Source: Actinomadura mexicana (lineage in GTDB: Bacteria > Actinomycetota > Actinomycetes > Streptosporangiales > Streptosporangiaceae). From it: 64,000 bases of DNA. This document shows positions 8,325 through 16,379 of the stretch, in pieces (position 1 is the first letter of the stretch; each line of letters starts with the position of its first letter). The notes beneath the pieces were generated by a model. The model was not told the DNA's origin. It worked only from the letters and a program-made list of their open reading frames with translations, and did not search any database. Position numbers and translations under genes: made by a program. Location of the stretch: NCBI RefSeq assembly GCF_900188105.1, contig NZ_FZNP01000008.1, positions 186,001-250,000 of the forward strand. The letters run 5' to 3'.

Positions 8325-9120
8325 TCCCGCCCCTCCCCCGAGTCCCCTGAGCACCTTGCGCCCCACCGGTCTCACCGGCCCCACGGCGGTCCGCGCGCCG
8401 CCGGGTCGCCAGCCACACCACGTCCCGTCCGAACGACCACACCAGAAGCGCGAGCGCCGCCGCCACGAGCGCACCCGAGTGCGGGACGAGGCCCGACGCC
8501 GCGACGACCAGCGCCACCGCCTGCACCACGGCGACGACCTTGCGCGCGACGCTGGGCCGCAGGTCGGCGCGCAGCCACGGCGCCGCCCAGGCCGCCGCGC
8601 CGAACGCGTACCGCATCGCCCCGATGGCCAGCACCCACAGTCCCGCCGACCACGCGACCTCGACGCTCAGCACCAGCACCAGGACCGCGTCGGTCTCCAT
8701 GTCGAAGCGCGCCCCGAGCCTGGACACCGTCCCGGTGCGCCGGGCGACCCGTCCGTCCACGCCGTCCAGGACGAGGGCCGCCGCCGCGGCCGCGACGAGC
8801 GGCCAGACCCGGGCGTCACCGGTGAGATGCCCCGCGACCAGCGCCGCGACACCCCCGGTGAGCACCACCCGCGCCAGCGTCACGTGATCGGCCGGCCCCA
8901 GCGCCGGCCGCCGCCGGAACGCGGCGGTCAGCAGCGCCCACGAGGCCAGCGCGTACCCCACGCCCACGGCCAGGCCCGCGTGGCCGGGACGGAGCAGCGC
9001 CAGCAGTGCGAGCTGGGCCGCGACGGCCGCGGCCAGCTCCCGGCTCCTCGTCAGGCGGGGGCGGCGCGGTGCCTGGAGCCGTACCGGCGCCGGGCGCGGG
9101 AGCGTCATCGGCCGCGTCAT
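8281..9120 (-). CDS. CDP-alcohol phosphatidyltransferase
   Basis: An integral membrane enzyme, 279 residues. The complete family motif DG(x)2AR(x)8G(x)3D(x)3D is present as DGRVARRTGTVSRLG followed by ARFDMETD (near residue 125), with several hydrophobic segments around it. The family joins a CDP-activated alcohol to a second alcohol, releasing CMP. The ATG start forms an ATGA overlap with ribA. The C-terminal tail is rich in Gly, Arg and Ala. Whether it makes a phospholipid or a soluble phosphodiester cannot be told from the sequence; the membrane and lipid-type neighbours favour a lipid. Confidence 0.9.
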   Translation of the reverse strand: MTRPMTLPRPAPVRLQAPRRPRLTRSRELAAAVAAQLALLALLRPGHAGLAVGVGYALASWALLTAAFRRRPALGPADHVTLARVVLTGGVAALVAGHLTGDARVWPLVAAAAAALVLDGVDGRVARRTGTVSRLGARFDMETDAVLVLVLSVEVAWSAGLWVLAIGAMRYAFGAAAWAAPWLRADLRPSVARKVVAVVQAVALVVAASGLVPHSGALVAAALALLVWSFGRDVVWLATRRRADRRGAGETGGAQGAQGTRGRGGNGARRARLLDPVAR

Positions 9121-9779
9121 CGGCGGGCCTCCCTGCACGGCGCCTCGCCGAGCGCCCCGGCGGGGGCGTCGAGCTGCGGGAGGTCGTGGCCGAGCCGGTC
9201 GCGCTTGGCGGTGAGGTAGCGGACGTTGTCGGCGCTGACCGGGACCAGCAGCGGGACGCGCGCCGCGACGGCGACGCCGTAGGTCTCCAGCGCGCTGACC
9301 TTGACCGGGTTGTTGGACATCAACCGCACCGACCGGACGCCGAGATGCCGCAGGATCCGGGCGGCCGGGCCGTAGTCGCGCACGTCCACCGGCAGGCCGA
9401 TGGCCGTGGCGGAGTCGACGGTGTCCAGGCCCTGGTCGTCCTGCAGGATGTGGGTCCGGACCTTCGCCACGAGCCCGATCCCGCGGCCCTCGTGGCCGCG
9501 CAGGTAGACCAGCGCGCCGGCGCCCTCGCGGGCGATGGCGTCGAGGGCGGCGCCGAGCTGGTCCCCGCACTCGCAGCGCGTCGCGCCGAAGATGTCGCCC
9601 GTCATGCACTCGGAGTGCATCCGGACGAGGACGTCGTCGCGTCCGCGCACCTCGCCCCGCACCAGCGCCATGTGCTCGTGCCCGTCGACCGGGTCCCGGA
9701 ACGCGACGGCGCGGAACACCCCGCGCCGGGTCCTGAGGTCCGCCTCCGCGATGTCCTTCTGGTCGATGCCCTCGTCCAT
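9117..9779 (-). CDS. ribA: GTP cyclohydrolase II homologue (RibA-like) with His at the product-switch position
   Basis: A 220-residue stand-alone GTP cyclohydrolase II domain. Zinc cysteines are present in ECMTGDIF and RCECGDQL (Cys58, Cys69, Cys71), the catalytic loop is YLRGHEGRGIGL (residues 92-103), and SNNPVK and RVPLLV follow. The residue aligned with E. coli Tyr105 is His110 (KVRTHILQD). In Streptomyces SCO6655 this position is Met and the enzyme stops at the formylated FAPy product; Tyr gives the normal riboflavin precursor. His is neither. No other riboflavin gene is nearby. The ATG at 9779 has AAGGGGAG upstream; it is the first gene of the seven-gene operon. Confidence 0.85.
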   Translation of the reverse strand: MDEGIDQKDIAEADLRTRRGVFRAVAFRDPVDGHEHMALVRGEVRGRDDVLVRMHSECMTGDIFGATRCECGDQLGAALDAIAREGAGALVYLRGHEGRGIGLVAKVRTHILQDDQGLDTVDSATAIGLPVDVRDYGPAARILRHLGVRSVRLMSNNPVKVSALETYGVAVAARVPLLVPVSADNVRYLTAKRDRLGHDLPQLDAPAGALGEAPCREARR

Positions 9780-9799
9780 CGCTCCCCTTTCCCTGGCTA

Positions 9800-9842
9800 C
9801 ACAACCACCCCTGATACGTCGCGAACGCCCTAGGTGGTTGTG
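9800..9842 (-). promoter_or_regulatory. Inverted repeat in the leader of the ribA-type operon
   Basis: Perfect 10-base arms, CACAACCACC at 9800-9809 and GGTGGTTGTG at 9833-9842, flank a 23-base loop between the upstream nucleotidyltransferase gene and ribA. It could terminate the upstream unit, act as an attenuator of the downstream operon, or be a widely spaced operator. There is no U-run after the stem on the minus strand, so a simple intrinsic terminator is not favoured. Confidence 0.5.
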
Positions 9843-9893
9843 TCCCAAAACGATCCGTACAACCGATGGCACGCAGGGGAGGCGCCCGAGGGT

Positions 9894-10640
9894 TCAGCCC
9901 AGGCGGACGCGGACCACCAAGTCGTGTACGGCGCGGCGGTTCGCGGGCGTTCCGGGGAGGGCGCTGCGGTCGCGTTCGGCCTCCAGGAGGGCGGTGAGCG
10001 CGGCGATGTCGTCCTTGAGGCGGGACGGGTCCGGCGCGTCCCCGGGCAGCGCGCCGTGCTCTGCGGCCCGCTTCGCCTCGATCAGCTCCGGCAGGTAGGA
10101 CGGCCCGTCCCCGGCGAGCCGCGTCAGGTCGGCCTCGACCTCGCCGGTCCGCATCAGGTGGACGCCCGTCAGCAGCACCCGGAACGTGTAGAGGAGCGGT
10201 TTGAGCTCGTGCGACTGCTCGAAGAGCTTCCACTGCGACCGCGCGAACCCCAGGTAGTGGTGCGCGTGGTTGGAGGTGACCAGCCCCGGGACGAGGGACT
10301 TCAACTCGGCGTGCACGGGCGAGGTGGCCACGACCAGCGGCGACATGACCTGCTCCAGGACGTAGCCGTTGCGCCGCAGGAGCAGCGTGCAGAACTTGGC
10401 CAGGTCGTGGGTGACCGCGTCGGCCTCCACTCCGGCGTGGTCCCACATCAGCGTGACGGTCTCCTCCCCCGCCTCCAGACCGACGATCTCCTCCAGCGGC
10501 AGCAGGTGGACGCCGCGCAGGTCGACGTCGGAGTCCCGCGACGGGAACCCGTACAGGTGCGCGCCGCTGACGGTGAGGAACGCGCGGGGATAGGGGTGGT
10601 CGACGGCGAGGCGGCCGGCCATGCCTTCGGGGAGGTTCAC
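9894..10640 (-). CDS. Polymerase-beta-superfamily nucleotidyltransferase (RlaP/YcgL-like), second of pair
   Basis: A 248-residue protein. The nucleotidyltransferase core is SGAHLYGFPSRDSDVDLRGVHLLP, giving a G-[GS]-x9-D-x-D metal-binding pattern with Asp pair at SDVD, then EADAVTHDLAKFCTLLLRRNGYVLEQVMSPLVV. This is the COG3541 / RNA-repair-associated polymerase-beta family. The GTG start at 10640 overlaps the stop of its paralogue (GTGA), so the two are made together. No RNA ligase or kinase partner lies in the window. The substrate is unknown. Confidence 0.8.
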   Translation of the reverse strand: MNLPEGMAGRLAVDHPYPRAFLTVSGAHLYGFPSRDSDVDLRGVHLLPLEEIVGLEAGEETVTLMWDHAGVEADAVTHDLAKFCTLLLRRNGYVLEQVMSPLVVATSPVHAELKSLVPGLVTSNHAHHYLGFARSQWKLFEQSHELKPLLYTFRVLLTGVHLMRTGEVEADLTRLAGDGPSYLPELIEAKRAAEHGALPGDAPDPSRLKDDIAALTALLEAERDRSALPGTPANRRAVHDLVVRVRLG

Positions 10641-11368
10641 CAGGTCACGCTCCTGCGCCGGACGGAGATGAGCAGTTCCTCGACCGCGGCGCGGTCGGGT
10701 TCGGGCGGCAGCGGGCTGCGGTCCAGGGCCTCCTGCATCGCCGCGCCGAGCGAGGCGCGCCACGCGCCGATCTCGTCCCAGCCGACCTCGCCGCGGCGGA
10801 CGGCGAGGAGCCGGTCGCGCAGGCCGCCGACCTCCAGCCGCAGCACGCCGTGCCGGAGGAGGTGCCGGCCGCTCTCCATGAGCCGCAGCATGTGCATGAC
10901 GTGCTTCCAGCGCGGCGCGCCGCCGTTGCGCAAGTCACCGTCCAGCTTGCGGAACTGGGCCTCGGCGTAGCGGAGGAAGGTGCGGTGCGCGTGCCGGGAC
11001 AGGAACGCCGGCCGCACGGCCAGCAACTCCTCTCCCACCGGCGTGACCCGCTCGACCAGCGGTGACCACAGGCACTCCAGGACGGTCGGGTTCGCGCTCA
11101 GCGCCAGCTCGCAGAAGCGCTCCAGTTCCCACGAGAACTGCTCGGGGAGAGGACCGTCCAGATGCGTGGGGGGTTTCGCGAAACGCCAGAACAGGGGCGC
11201 CGGGGCCGCGTAGACGCCGCGCCGGTCGACGTCGCTTTCGTCCGTGGCCAGCCCGTAGGCGCGCGACCCGGCCACGACCGACAGGATCGTGTGGTCGCGG
11301 ACGAGGTCGAGCGCGCCGGAGGCGTGGGGGTTCGTCACGCGGGAAGCCTGGCGCAGGGCCCGCGGCAT
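10637..11368 (-). CDS. Polymerase-beta-superfamily nucleotidyltransferase (RlaP/YcgL-like), first of pair
   Basis: A 243-residue paralogue of the following gene. The motif is VVAGSRAYGLATDESDVDRRGVY with the catalytic Asp pair in SDVD, then FSWELERFCELALSANPTVLECLWSP and a helical C-terminus. The start is taken at the ATG at 11368; a GTG at 11338 is an alternative that leaves the core intact, and neither has a strong ribosome-binding site. The pair may form a heterodimer, since both keep the catalytic residues yet have diverged strongly. Function unknown. Confidence 0.8.
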   Translation of the reverse strand: MPRALRQASRVTNPHASGALDLVRDHTILSVVAGSRAYGLATDESDVDRRGVYAAPAPLFWRFAKPPTHLDGPLPEQFSWELERFCELALSANPTVLECLWSPLVERVTPVGEELLAVRPAFLSRHAHRTFLRYAEAQFRKLDGDLRNGGAPRWKHVMHMLRLMESGRHLLRHGVLRLEVGGLRDRLLAVRRGEVGWDEIGAWRASLGAAMQEALDRSPLPPEPDRAAVEELLISVRRRSVTW

Positions 11369-11418
11369 GTCGACCGGATTGTCCGGCTTGCGAAAAACGG
11401 TTACAGATCGGCCACGGA

Positions 11419-11439
11419 CTTGCTGAAAGTTTCTGCAAG
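11419..11439 (+). promoter_or_regulatory. LacI-family operator of the MalR type
   Basis: Arms CTTGCTGAAA and TTTCTGCAAG around a central G form an almost perfect palindrome (one mismatched pair). It resembles the CTTGCAG...CTGCAAG boxes in front of maltose operons of streptomycetes. It lies about 107 bases before the binding-protein gene at 11547, so it probably receives the LacI regulator encoded at 16380. Confidence 0.65.
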
Positions 11440-11546
11440 CGGTTTACGAGACTGAAACGCGTTGCTAACGTCCGGGACCAGCCACCCCCATCTGTTGACC
11501 TGCGGGACGACGGCCCGGCGAGGGACGTCCCGCGAAGGAGGACACC

Positions 11547-12848
11547 ATGCGGCGCACCCCCCTGATCGGCGGCACCGTCGTCTGCGCCGCCCTCGCGCTC
11601 TCGCTCTCCGCCTGCGGCGGCGATGACGACGGCGGCTCGAAGGGCGGCGCGGGCGCGGCGAGCCTGCGGGGCCGCGGCCCGATCACCTTCGTGACCGGCA
11701 AGGACCGCTCGGGCTACCTGCAGAAGCAGCTCGACGGCTGGAACGCCGAGCACCCGAAGGAGCAGGTCCGCGTCATCGAGCTGCCGGACGAGCCCAACGA
11801 CCAGCGGCAGCAGATGATCCAGAACGCGACGACCAGGTCCGACGCCTACTCGGTGCTGAACCTCGACGTGGTGTGGACGGCCGAGTTCGCCGCCAACCGG
11901 TGGCTGGCGCAGCTGCCCAAGGAGCAGATCGACCTCTCGAAGATGCTGCCCGCGACCATCACCACCGGGCAGTACCGCGACAAGCTGTACGCCGTGCCGT
12001 CCACGTCCGACGCCGGGATGCTCTACTTCCGCAAGGACCTGCTGGATAAGGCCGGCATCACCGGCCCGCCGAAGACCTATGCCGAGATGTGGGCCGACTG
12101 CGCCAAGGTCAGGAAGCTGCCCGAGGCGAAGGACGCCGACTGCTTCTTCACCGAGGTCAACAAGACCGAGAGCATGACGATCAGCGCGGTCGAGGCGATC
12201 GAGAGCGCCGGCGGCTCCATCATCGGCCCCGACGGCAGGCCCGCGCTGGGCACCCCGCAGGCCAAGCAGGGCGTCGAGTTCCTCGTCGGCGCCAAGAAGG
12301 ACCACATGCCGAAGGAGGCCGTCACCCTCGACACCGAGGGCGGGCGCCGCTACTTCCAGTCCGGCAGGCTGATCTTCCAGCGGCAGTGGCCCTACCAGTA
12401 CGGGCTGGCCGACTCGGGCGACGGCTCGTCCAAGGTGGCGGGCAGGTTCGCGGTCGCGCCGCTGCCCGGCCCGAACGGCCCCGGCGTCGCCAACCTCGGC
12501 GGCCACAACCTGGCGATCTCCGCGTTCGCCGGGAACAAGGCGACCTCGCTCGACTTCATCCGCTACCTCACCGGCGAGCAGGCCCAGCGCGCCAACCTCC
12601 TCGCCACCTCGCAGGCGCCCACGGTCGCGGCGCTGTACGACGACCCCGAGATGGTGAAGAAGTTCCCGTACCTGCCGGTCCTCAAGCAGGCCATCGCCAA
12701 CGCCAGGCCGCGCCCGGTCGCGGTCAAGTACGGCGACGTCACCGCCGCCATCCAGGGCGAGATGTACGACGCGGTGACCGGGAAGAAGCCCGTCGACCAG
12801 GCCCTGACCGACCTGCAGTCCAAGCTCCAGCCGCTGACCGCGCAGTGA
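11547..12848 (+). CDS. Alpha-glucoside/maltose-type ABC importer, lipoprotein binding protein
   Basis: A 433-residue family 1 solute-binding protein with a lipoprotein signal (LALSLSACGGD; lipid-modified Cys about residue 27). The mature part begins GPITFVTGKDRSGYLQKQLDGWN and contains DVVWTAEFAANRWLAQLP and YFRKDLLDKAGI, characteristic of alpha-glucoside/trehalose-type binding proteins. A good ribosome-binding site (GGAGGACACC) precedes the ATG. First gene of an operon with two permeases, a GH13 glucosidase and a LacI regulator, downstream of a MalR-like operator. It is paralogous to the orphan binding protein at 57678. Confidence 0.9.
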   Translation: MRRTPLIGGTVVCAALALSLSACGGDDDGGSKGGAGAASLRGRGPITFVTGKDRSGYLQKQLDGWNAEHPKEQVRVIELPDEPNDQRQQMIQNATTRSDAYSVLNLDVVWTAEFAANRWLAQLPKEQIDLSKMLPATITTGQYRDKLYAVPSTSDAGMLYFRKDLLDKAGITGPPKTYAEMWADCAKVRKLPEAKDADCFFTEVNKTESMTISAVEAIESAGGSIIGPDGRPALGTPQAKQGVEFLVGAKKDHMPKEAVTLDTEGGRRYFQSGRLIFQRQWPYQYGLADSGDGSSKVAGRFAVAPLPGPNGPGVANLGGHNLAISAFAGNKATSLDFIRYLTGEQAQRANLLATSQAPTVAALYDDPEMVKKFPYLPVLKQAIANARPRPVAVKYGDVTAAIQGEMYDAVTGKKPVDQALTDLQSKLQPLTAQ

Positions 12849-13873
12849 GCGGGACGACCACCACCGAGAGCGCGCCCGCCGCCGGCACCGCAGCGGCGGG
12901 CGCGCCCCGCCGACGCGCGAAGGGCGACGTGCAGGGAACGCGGCGGCTCGCGGCGCTCCTGCTGTCGCCCACCCTGCTCGTGCTCGCGCTCGTCATCGCC
13001 TACCCGGTCCTCGCCGGGTTCCGCGAGTCGCTGTACGCGCGCGGCGAGGGACTGGACGCCGACGGGTTCGTCGTGGAGGGCGACCGCTTCGTCGGCCTCG
13101 ACAACTACACCGCGATCTTCCAGGGCGACCGCGCCGACGCGTTCTGGAACGCCTTCTCCAACACCACGTTCTTCACCCTCACCACGGTCGTCCTGGAGAC
13201 GGTGATCGGCGTCGCGATGGCGCTGATCATGCAGCAGGCGTTCCGCGGGCGGGCGCTGGTGCGCGCGAGCATCCTCGTCCCGTGGGCGATCCCGACCGCG
13301 ATCTCCGGGCTGCTGTGGCGATGGATCTTCCAGGCCGACGGCGCCGCGAACGCCGTGCTGCGCCAGGAGATCCTCTGGACCGCCGACGGCTTCCCCGCCA
13401 AGGCGGCCGTCGTCATCGCCGAGGTGTGGAAGACCTCCCCGTTCATCGGGCTGCTCGTCCTCGCCGGGCTGCAGATGATCCCCCGGGACGTCTACGAGGC
13501 CGCCCGGGTGGACGGGGCCGGCCCCGTCCAGCAGTTCTTCCGGATCACGCTCCCGCTGGTCAGGCCCGCGCTGCTGGTCGCCGTGCTGTTCCGGATGCTG
13601 GACGTGCTGCGGATGTTCGACCTGCCCGCCGTGCTGATCGGCGTCAACCAGAAGTCCGTGGAGACGCTGACGATGATCGCCTGGTTCGAGGCGTCCAACC
13701 TGCGGTACGGGTCCGCGGCGGCGTACGCGACCGTACTGTTCCTGTACATCGCGCTGATCGCGTACCTGTTCGTGAAGCTGCTCGGCGCCGACATCATCGG
13801 CGAGGCACGCCGGAGCACCGGGCGCGCACGCCCCGTCCGGCCGGCGCGCGGCAGAAGGAAGGGGGCGGCATGA
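12845..13873 (+). CDS. Sugar ABC transporter permease (MalF type)
   Basis: A membrane permease of about 342 residues with six predicted helices. The ATPase-contact EAA loop is recognisable as DVYEAARVDGAGPVQQFFRITLPLVRP. The GTG start at 12845 overlaps the binding-protein stop (GTGA). An N-terminal Ala/Thr-rich tail of about 35 residues precedes the first helix. It forms the channel with the next permease; no ATPase is encoded, so a shared MsiK-like ATPase is expected elsewhere. Confidence 0.9.
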   Translation: MSGTTTTESAPAAGTAAAGAPRRRAKGDVQGTRRLAALLLSPTLLVLALVIAYPVLAGFRESLYARGEGLDADGFVVEGDRFVGLDNYTAIFQGDRADAFWNAFSNTTFFTLTTVVLETVIGVAMALIMQQAFRGRALVRASILVPWAIPTAISGLLWRWIFQADGAANAVLRQEILWTADGFPAKAAVVIAEVWKTSPFIGLLVLAGLQMIPRDVYEAARVDGAGPVQQFFRITLPLVRPALLVAVLFRMLDVLRMFDLPAVLIGVNQKSVETLTMIAWFEASNLRYGSAAAYATVLFLYIALIAYLFVKLLGADIIGEARRSTGRARPVRPARGRRKGAA

Positions 13874-14700
13874 CCGGCTCACCGGTGAAGCGGACACTGT
13901 CCTACCTCGGGTTCGCCGCCGTGGCGGTGTACTGCCTCGCGCCGTTCTACTGGATGGCGATCTCGGCGTTCCGGCGCCCGCAGGACCAGTTCGACAACTC
14001 TCTCGTCCCCTCGCAGTGGTCGCGGGAGAACTTCTCCGCCGTGTTCTCCGGCGACAACGGCTTCGGCCGCGCGCTGCTGAACAGCGTCATCGTGGCGGGC
14101 ACCACGACCGTGCTCACCCTGCTGATCGGCACGTTCACCGCGTACGCGCTCGCCCGGCTGGACTTCCGGTTCAAGAACGCGGTGCTCGGACTGATCGTCG
14201 CGACGTCGATGTTCCCGGGAATCTCGCAGCTGGTCCCGTTGCTGAAGCTCTTCACCGACATCAAGTGGATCAACACCTACCAGGCGATGGTGCTGCCCAG
14301 CCTCGGGTTCGCGCTGCCGCTGTCGGTGTGGCTGCTCACCGCGTTCTTCCGGCAGCTGCCGTTCGAGCTGGAGCAGGCGGCGATGGTGGACGGCTGCACC
14401 CGCGGCCAGGCGTTCCGCAAGATCATCGTTCCGCTGGCGGCGCCCGGGGTGTTCACCACGGCGATCCTGACCTTCATCGCCGCATGGAACGAGTTCCTCA
14501 TCGCGCTGTCCATGGTCAACAAGAGGGAGATGCAGACCGCGACCGTCGCGATCTCCAAGTTCACCGGCGTGTCCGGGTTCGACCAGCCGTTCGGCACCCA
14601 GATGGCGGCCGGGGTCATCGTGACCGTCCCGCTCATCGCCGTGGTGCTGGTCTTCCAGCGCCGGATCGTCGCCGGGCTCACCGCCGGCGGCGTCAAGTAG
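13870..14700 (+). CDS. Sugar ABC transporter permease (MalG type)
   Basis: A 276-residue permease with six hydrophobic segments and the EAA loop LEQAAMVDGCTRGQAFRKIIVPLAAPG, then FIAAWNEFLIAL typical of MalG proteins. The ATG at 13870 makes an ATGA overlap with the first permease. It partners that protein in import of the sugar that the following GH13 enzyme hydrolyses. Confidence 0.92.
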   Translation: MTGSPVKRTLSYLGFAAVAVYCLAPFYWMAISAFRRPQDQFDNSLVPSQWSRENFSAVFSGDNGFGRALLNSVIVAGTTTVLTLLIGTFTAYALARLDFRFKNAVLGLIVATSMFPGISQLVPLLKLFTDIKWINTYQAMVLPSLGFALPLSVWLLTAFFRQLPFELEQAAMVDGCTRGQAFRKIIVPLAAPGVFTTAILTFIAAWNEFLIALSMVNKREMQTATVAISKFTGVSGFDQPFGTQMAAGVIVTVPLIAVVLVFQRRIVAGLTAGGVK

Positions 14701-14731
14701 CACCCGACAGCTCCCGACAAGAAGGATGTTC

Positions 14732-16378
14732 ATGACCCAGGACACCCTGCTCGTGCACACCGCCGGCGACCGCGCCGAAGGCGGAGGCTGGTGGCGCGAC
14801 GCCGTCATCTACCAGGTGTACGTGCGCAGCTTCGCCGACTCCGACGGCGACGGTGTCGGCGACCTTCCGGGCATCCGGTCCCGGCTGCCCTACCTGGCCG
14901 GCCTCGGTGTCGACGCGCTGTGGCTGACGCCGTTCTACGTCTCGCCGATGGCCGACTTCGGCTACGACGTGGCGGACTACCGCGACGTCGACCCGCTGTT
15001 CGGCACCCTCGCCGACGCCCGCGACCTCATCGCGGACGCGCACGCGCACGGGCTGCGGATCATCGTGGACGTCGTGCCGAACCACACCTCCGACCGGCAC
15101 GCCTGGTTCCGGGCCGCGCTCGCCGCGGCCCCCGGATCCGCCGAGCGCGACCGCTACGTCTTCCGGGACGGGAAGGGGCCGGACGGCGCCGAACCCCCGA
15201 ACGACTGGGAGTCGGTGTTCGGCGGCCCCGCCTGGACGCGGACACCGGACGGCCAGTGGTACCTGCACCTGTTCGCGTCCGAGCAGCCCGACCTCAACTG
15301 GGAGAACCCCGAGGTCCACACCGAGTTCGCCGACGTCCTGAGGTTCTGGCTGGACCTCGGGGTGGACGGCTTCCGCGTGGACGTCGCACACGGCATGGCC
15401 AAGGCGCCCGGCCTGCCCGACGTGGGCCACCCGAACCAGACGGAGATGCTCGGCACGGCCGTCCTGCCCTACTTCGACCAGGACGCCGTCCACGACATCC
15501 ACCGCGCGTGGCGCCGCCTGCTCGACTCCTACGGCGGGGAGCGGATCGCCGTCGCCGAGGCGTGGGCGCCCACGCCGCAGCGGCTCGCCGACTACACCCG
15601 TCCCGACGAGCTGCACCAGGCGTTCAACTTCCACTACCTGACCGCGCCCTGGGAGGCGGCCGGGATGCGGGCGGTGATCGAGGAGTCGCTGCGCACGGCC
15701 GGGGCCGTCGGCGCGCCCGCGACCTGGGTGCTGTCCAACCACGACGTGAAACGGCACGTCACCCGGTACGGCGACGGCGACACCGGCCTGCGGCGCGCCC
15801 GCGCGGCCGCGCTGCTCACGCTCGCGCTGCCCGGCTCGTCCTACGTCTACCAGGGCGAGGAGCTCGGCCTGCCGGAGGTGCTCGACCTGCCGGAGGAGTT
15901 CCAGCGGGACCCGCAGCGGCTGCGGGCCGAGGGCGCCGGCCGCGACGGCTGCCGCGTCCCGATGCCGTGGGAGGGCGAGGAGCCGCCGTTCGGGTTCGGC
16001 GCGGGCGGCGCGTCCTGGCTCCCGATCCCCACCGCGTGGCGCGACCTGACCGTCGCCGCGCAGGACGGCGATTCCGGTTCCATGCTCGCGCTGTACCGCG
16101 AGGCGCTGCGGATCCGCCGCGGGCATCCGGCACTCGGCGACGGGAATCTGTACTGGATCGCGAGCTCACCCGGCACACTGGTCTTCGTGCGTGCGGCCGG
16201 GGGCGGGAACGGGCGGCTCGCGTGCGCGGTCAACATGGGCGTCGCCACCGCGCGCGTCCACGTGCGGGGGACCCCGCTCCTGGCGAGCGGGCCGGTCCGC
16301 GCCGGCGGCTCCGTGAACGGCGGAGACGTCGAGCTGCCCCCGGACACCGCACTGTGGTGGGACGTCGAGGAGGGATGA
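14732..16378 (+). CDS. GH13 alpha-glucosidase / oligo-glucosidase
   Basis: A 548-residue cytosolic alpha-amylase-family enzyme. Conserved regions are in order: VPNHTS (region I), DGFRVDVAHGM (region II, nucleophile Asp), VAEAW (region III, acid/base Glu) and LSNHDVKRH (region IV, transition-state Asp). The N-terminal WWRDAVIYQVYVRSFADSDGDGVGDL is typical of alpha-glucosidases acting on maltose or isomaltose-type oligosaccharides. ATGs at 14726 and 14732 are both possible; AAGAAGG fits 14732 better. It processes what the importer upstream brings in. Confidence 0.92.
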   Translation: MTQDTLLVHTAGDRAEGGGWWRDAVIYQVYVRSFADSDGDGVGDLPGIRSRLPYLAGLGVDALWLTPFYVSPMADFGYDVADYRDVDPLFGTLADARDLIADAHAHGLRIIVDVVPNHTSDRHAWFRAALAAAPGSAERDRYVFRDGKGPDGAEPPNDWESVFGGPAWTRTPDGQWYLHLFASEQPDLNWENPEVHTEFADVLRFWLDLGVDGFRVDVAHGMAKAPGLPDVGHPNQTEMLGTAVLPYFDQDAVHDIHRAWRRLLDSYGGERIAVAEAWAPTPQRLADYTRPDELHQAFNFHYLTAPWEAAGMRAVIEESLRTAGAVGAPATWVLSNHDVKRHVTRYGDGDTGLRRARAAALLTLALPGSSYVYQGEELGLPEVLDLPEEFQRDPQRLRAEGAGRDGCRVPMPWEGEEPPFGFGAGGASWLPIPTAWRDLTVAAQDGDSGSMLALYREALRIRRGHPALGDGNLYWIASSPGTLVFVRAAGGGNGRLACAVNMGVATARVHVRGTPLLASGPVRAGGSVNGGDVELPPDTALWWDVEEG

Positions 16379-16379
16379 C

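Noticed and set aside
9117..9779. Assignment of the RibA homologue to ordinary riboflavin synthesis
   Set aside because: No ribBDEH genes nearby, Tyr replaced by His, and the operon partners are those of a different pathway.
9800..9842. FMN riboswitch in the ribA leader
   Set aside because: The leader is too short and shows only one long stem; no FMN-element conserved blocks are seen.
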